Shown here piece after piece: positions 62,308 to 64,000 of a stretch of DNA of 64,000 bases. The stretch spans positions 6,044,001-6,108,000 of the forward strand of contig NZ_CP010979.1 in assembly GCF_000498395.2 (NCBI RefSeq). The letters are read 5' to 3'. Position numbers and translations under genes: made by a program. Under the pieces are notes generated by a model. That model was not told the DNA's origin. It ran no database searches and saw nothing but the letters and a program-made list of their open reading frames with translations. Position 1 is the stretch's first letter. Each line of letters starts with the position of its first letter. The stretch comes from Pseudomonas putida S13.1.2. GTDB taxonomy: Bacteria > Pseudomonadota > Gammaproteobacteria > Pseudomonadales > Pseudomonadaceae.

Positions 62308-63518
62308 TCTTCGGCATCTTCAAGCCCTACCCGTCGCCGCTGATCAGCGGTCGTGGCATCGACCTGGACTTCCCGATGCTCGCCGGCTGCCTGGCCTTGC
62401 TTGGCCTGGGCCTGGTGATGATCACCTCGGCGTCCTCGGAAGTGGCCGCGGTGCAGTCGGGCAACCCGCTTTACCACATGTTCCGCCACCTGGTTTACGT
62501 GTTCCTTGGCCTGGTTGCCTGCGGCGCGACCATGCTGGTGCCGATCGCCACCTGGCAGCGCATGGGCTTCATGATGCTGCTGGGTGCCTTCGGCCTGCTG
62601 GTGCTGGTGCTGGTGCCGGGTATCGGCCGCGAAGTGAACGGCTCCATGCGCTGGATCGGCTTCAGCTTCTTCAACGTCCAGCCTTCGGAAATCGCCAAGG
62701 TGTTCGTGGTCGTCTACCTGGCGGGTTACCTGGTACGCCGGCAGACCGAAGTGCGCGAAACCTGGATGGGCTTCTTCAAGCCGTTCATCGTGCTGCTGCC
62801 CATGGCCGCCCTGCTGCTGATGGAGCCGGACTTCGGCGCCACCGTTGTGATGATGGGCGCGGCGGCGGCCATGCTGTTCCTCGGCGGGGTGGGGCTGTTC
62901 CGCTTCAGCCTCATGGTGGTGTTGGCGGTACTGGCGGTGTTTGTGCTGGTACAGGCGCAGCCCTACCGGATGGCGCGGCTTATCACCTTCACCGACCCGT
63001 GGTCGGACCAGTTCGGCTCTGGCTACCAGCTGACCCAGGCATTGATCGCCTTCGGCCGTGGCGAGTGGCTGGGTGTTGGCCTGGGCAACAGCGTGCAGAA
63101 GCAGTTCTACCTGCCCGAAGCGCACACTGACTTCGTGTTCTCGGTACTGGCCGAAGAACTGGGCGTGGTTGGCTCGCTGCTGACCATTGCACTGTTCGTG
63201 TTCGTGACTGTGCGTGCCCTGTACATCGGCCTGTGGGCCGAAAAAGCCAAGCAGTTCTTTGCCGCCTATGTGGCCTTCGGCCTGGCGTTCCTGTGGATCG
63301 GCCAGTTCCTGATCAACATCGGGGTGAACGTCGGCCTGCTGCCAACCAAGGGCCTGACCCTGCCGTTCCTTAGCTACGGGGGCAGTTCGCTGGTGATCTG
63401 CTGCGCCTGCGTGGGCCTGTTGCTGCGTATCGAGTGGGAGAGCCGCACGCATCTGGGTAGCGAGGAACATGAGTTCAGCGAAAGCGATTTTGCCGAGGAG
63501 ACCAGTCATGGCCGCTGA
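62304..63518 (+). CDS. ftsW: FtsW, septal peptidoglycan glycosyltransferase (SEDS)
   Basis: The 404-residue protein has about ten membrane helices. Conserved SEDS segments are VNGSMRWIGFSFFNVQPSEI, split across a loop, the LMEPDFGAT region, and SYGGSSLV near the end. It polymerises lipid II at the septum together with FtsI. Its last codons overlap murG by 11 bases. Confidence 0.96.
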   Translation: MIFGIFKPYPSPLISGRGIDLDFPMLAGCLALLGLGLVMITSASSEVAAVQSGNPLYHMFRHLVYVFLGLVACGATMLVPIATWQRMGFMMLLGAFGLLVLVLVPGIGREVNGSMRWIGFSFFNVQPSEIAKVFVVVYLAGYLVRRQTEVRETWMGFFKPFIVLLPMAALLLMEPDFGATVVMMGAAAAMLFLGGVGLFRFSLMVVLAVLAVFVLVQAQPYRMARLITFTDPWSDQFGSGYQLTQALIAFGRGEWLGVGLGNSVQKQFYLPEAHTDFVFSVLAEELGVVGSLLTIALFVFVTVRALYIGLWAEKAKQFFAAYVAFGLAFLWIGQFLINIGVNVGLLPTKGLTLPFLSYGGSSLVICCACVGLLLRIEWESRTHLGSEEHEFSESDFAEETSHGR

Positions 63519-64000
63519 CGGCAAGAACATACTGATCATGGCGGGCGGCACCGGGGGCCACGTATTCCCGGCCCTGGCCTGCGCCCGTGAGTTCCAGGCG
63601 CGTGGTTTTACCGTGCACTGGCTGGGCACCCCGCGTGGCATCGAGAACGAGCTGGTGCCCCAGGCTGGCCTGCCACTGCACCTGATCCAGGTCAGCGGCC
63701 TGCGCGGCAAAGGCAAGCTGTCGCTGCTCAAGGCGCCGTTCACCCTGGTCAAGGCCGTGCTGCAGGCGCGACGCATCATTCGCCAGCTCAAACCGGTATG
63801 CGTACTGGGCTTTGGCGGCTACGTGACCGGCCCTGGCGGTGTGGCTGCGCGGCTGTGCGGCGTGCCGCTGGTGATCCATGAGCAGAACGCCCGTGCCGGT
63901 ACCGCCAATCGGTTGCTGGTGCCACTGTCTGCGCGGGTCTGCGAAGCTTTCCCGAACACCTTCGAGGCGAGCGACAAGCGTCGTACCACCGGCAACCCCG
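63508..64000 (+). CDS. murG: MurG, lipid II synthase (partial, cut by window end)
   Basis: The first 164 codons are present. They contain IMAGGTGGHVFPALA and GFGGYVTGPGG, the two glycine-rich loops of the N-terminal domain, and HEQNARAGTANR. MurG transfers GlcNAc from UDP-GlcNAc to lipid I. The start at 63508 (MAADGKNILIM) follows GAGGAG eight bases upstream and overlaps ftsW. The C-terminal UDP-GlcNAc domain is outside the window. Confidence 0.96.
   Translation, partial: MAADGKNILIMAGGTGGHVFPALACAREFQARGFTVHWLGTPRGIENELVPQAGLPLHLIQVSGLRGKGKLSLLKAPFTLVKAVLQARRIIRQLKPVCVLGFGGYVTGPGGVAARLCGVPLVIHEQNARAGTANRLLVPLSARVCEAFPNTFEASDKRRTTGNP

Noticed and set aside
61554..63791. 745-codon open frame opposite murD-ftsW-murG
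   Set aside because: Antisense artefact of high GC; composition is dominated by His, Gln and Ala, with no domain.

Overview
The window is chromosomal DNA of a fluorescent pseudomonad, most likely of the Pseudomonas putida group. It is GC-rich, and it carries the alginate operon, AlgW, petABC-sspAB, the rnpB RNA and the division/cell-wall (dcw) cluster in an order I recall from P. putida chromosomes. It also carries many copies of the 'gtgggagcggg...cccgctcccac' type of intergenic palindrome typical of that group. Species assignment is an inference; no search was run.

Layout. 1-7.9 kb: minus-strand alginate operon algD-alg8-alg44-algK-algE, running off the left edge into algG, with a long algD leader and an AlgU-type promoter candidate. 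7.9-11.6 kb: yaaA, a polysaccharide-deacetylase-like protein that has lost its catalytic residues, and a PIN-PhoH ATPase. 11.66-17.5 kb: an AT-rich, minus-strand five-gene island not expected in this core context. It comprises a 33-residue precursor-like peptide, a SagB-type nitroreductase, a TPR-methyltransferase, a NodU/CmcH-type carbamoyltransferase and an MFS exporter. It looks like an undescribed peptide- or small-molecule biosynthetic system and is the main discovery candidate. 17.7-31.1 kb: moaCDE, rhlB, a carboxylesterase, the aapJQMP amino-acid ABC transporter behind a sigma-54 promoter, algW, a Nif3-family gene and cysD-cysNC. 31.2-34.6 kb: an S-type bacteriocin locus with an HNH DNase toxin and its immunity gene, plus a second, collapsed toxin/immunity unit. 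34.7-42.8 kb: Lrp-type regulator and methionine gamma-lyase, zapG, an alpha/beta hydrolase, trpS with a C-terminal extra domain, zapE, a GlxA-type regulator and tas. 43.0-51.8 kb: rplM-rpsI, petABC, sspAB, small lipoproteins, diaA, yraN and lpoA. 51.9-64 kb: rsmI, rnpB and the dcw operon mraZ-rsmH-ftsL-ftsI-murE-murF-mraY-murD-ftsW-murG, cut by the right edge.

How the parts fit. The alginate genes and AlgW belong to one circuit: AlgW is the periplasmic protease that starts MucA degradation and frees AlgU, the sigma factor expected at the algD promoter. The sulfate-activation genes (cysD, cysNC) and methionine gamma-lyase are separate sulfur-metabolism functions. The dcw genes are tightly overlapped and form one transcription unit controlled by MraZ-type operator repeats. 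The accessory material sits in two places, the biosynthetic island between phoH and moaC and the bacteriocin block between cysNC and the lrp-like gene.
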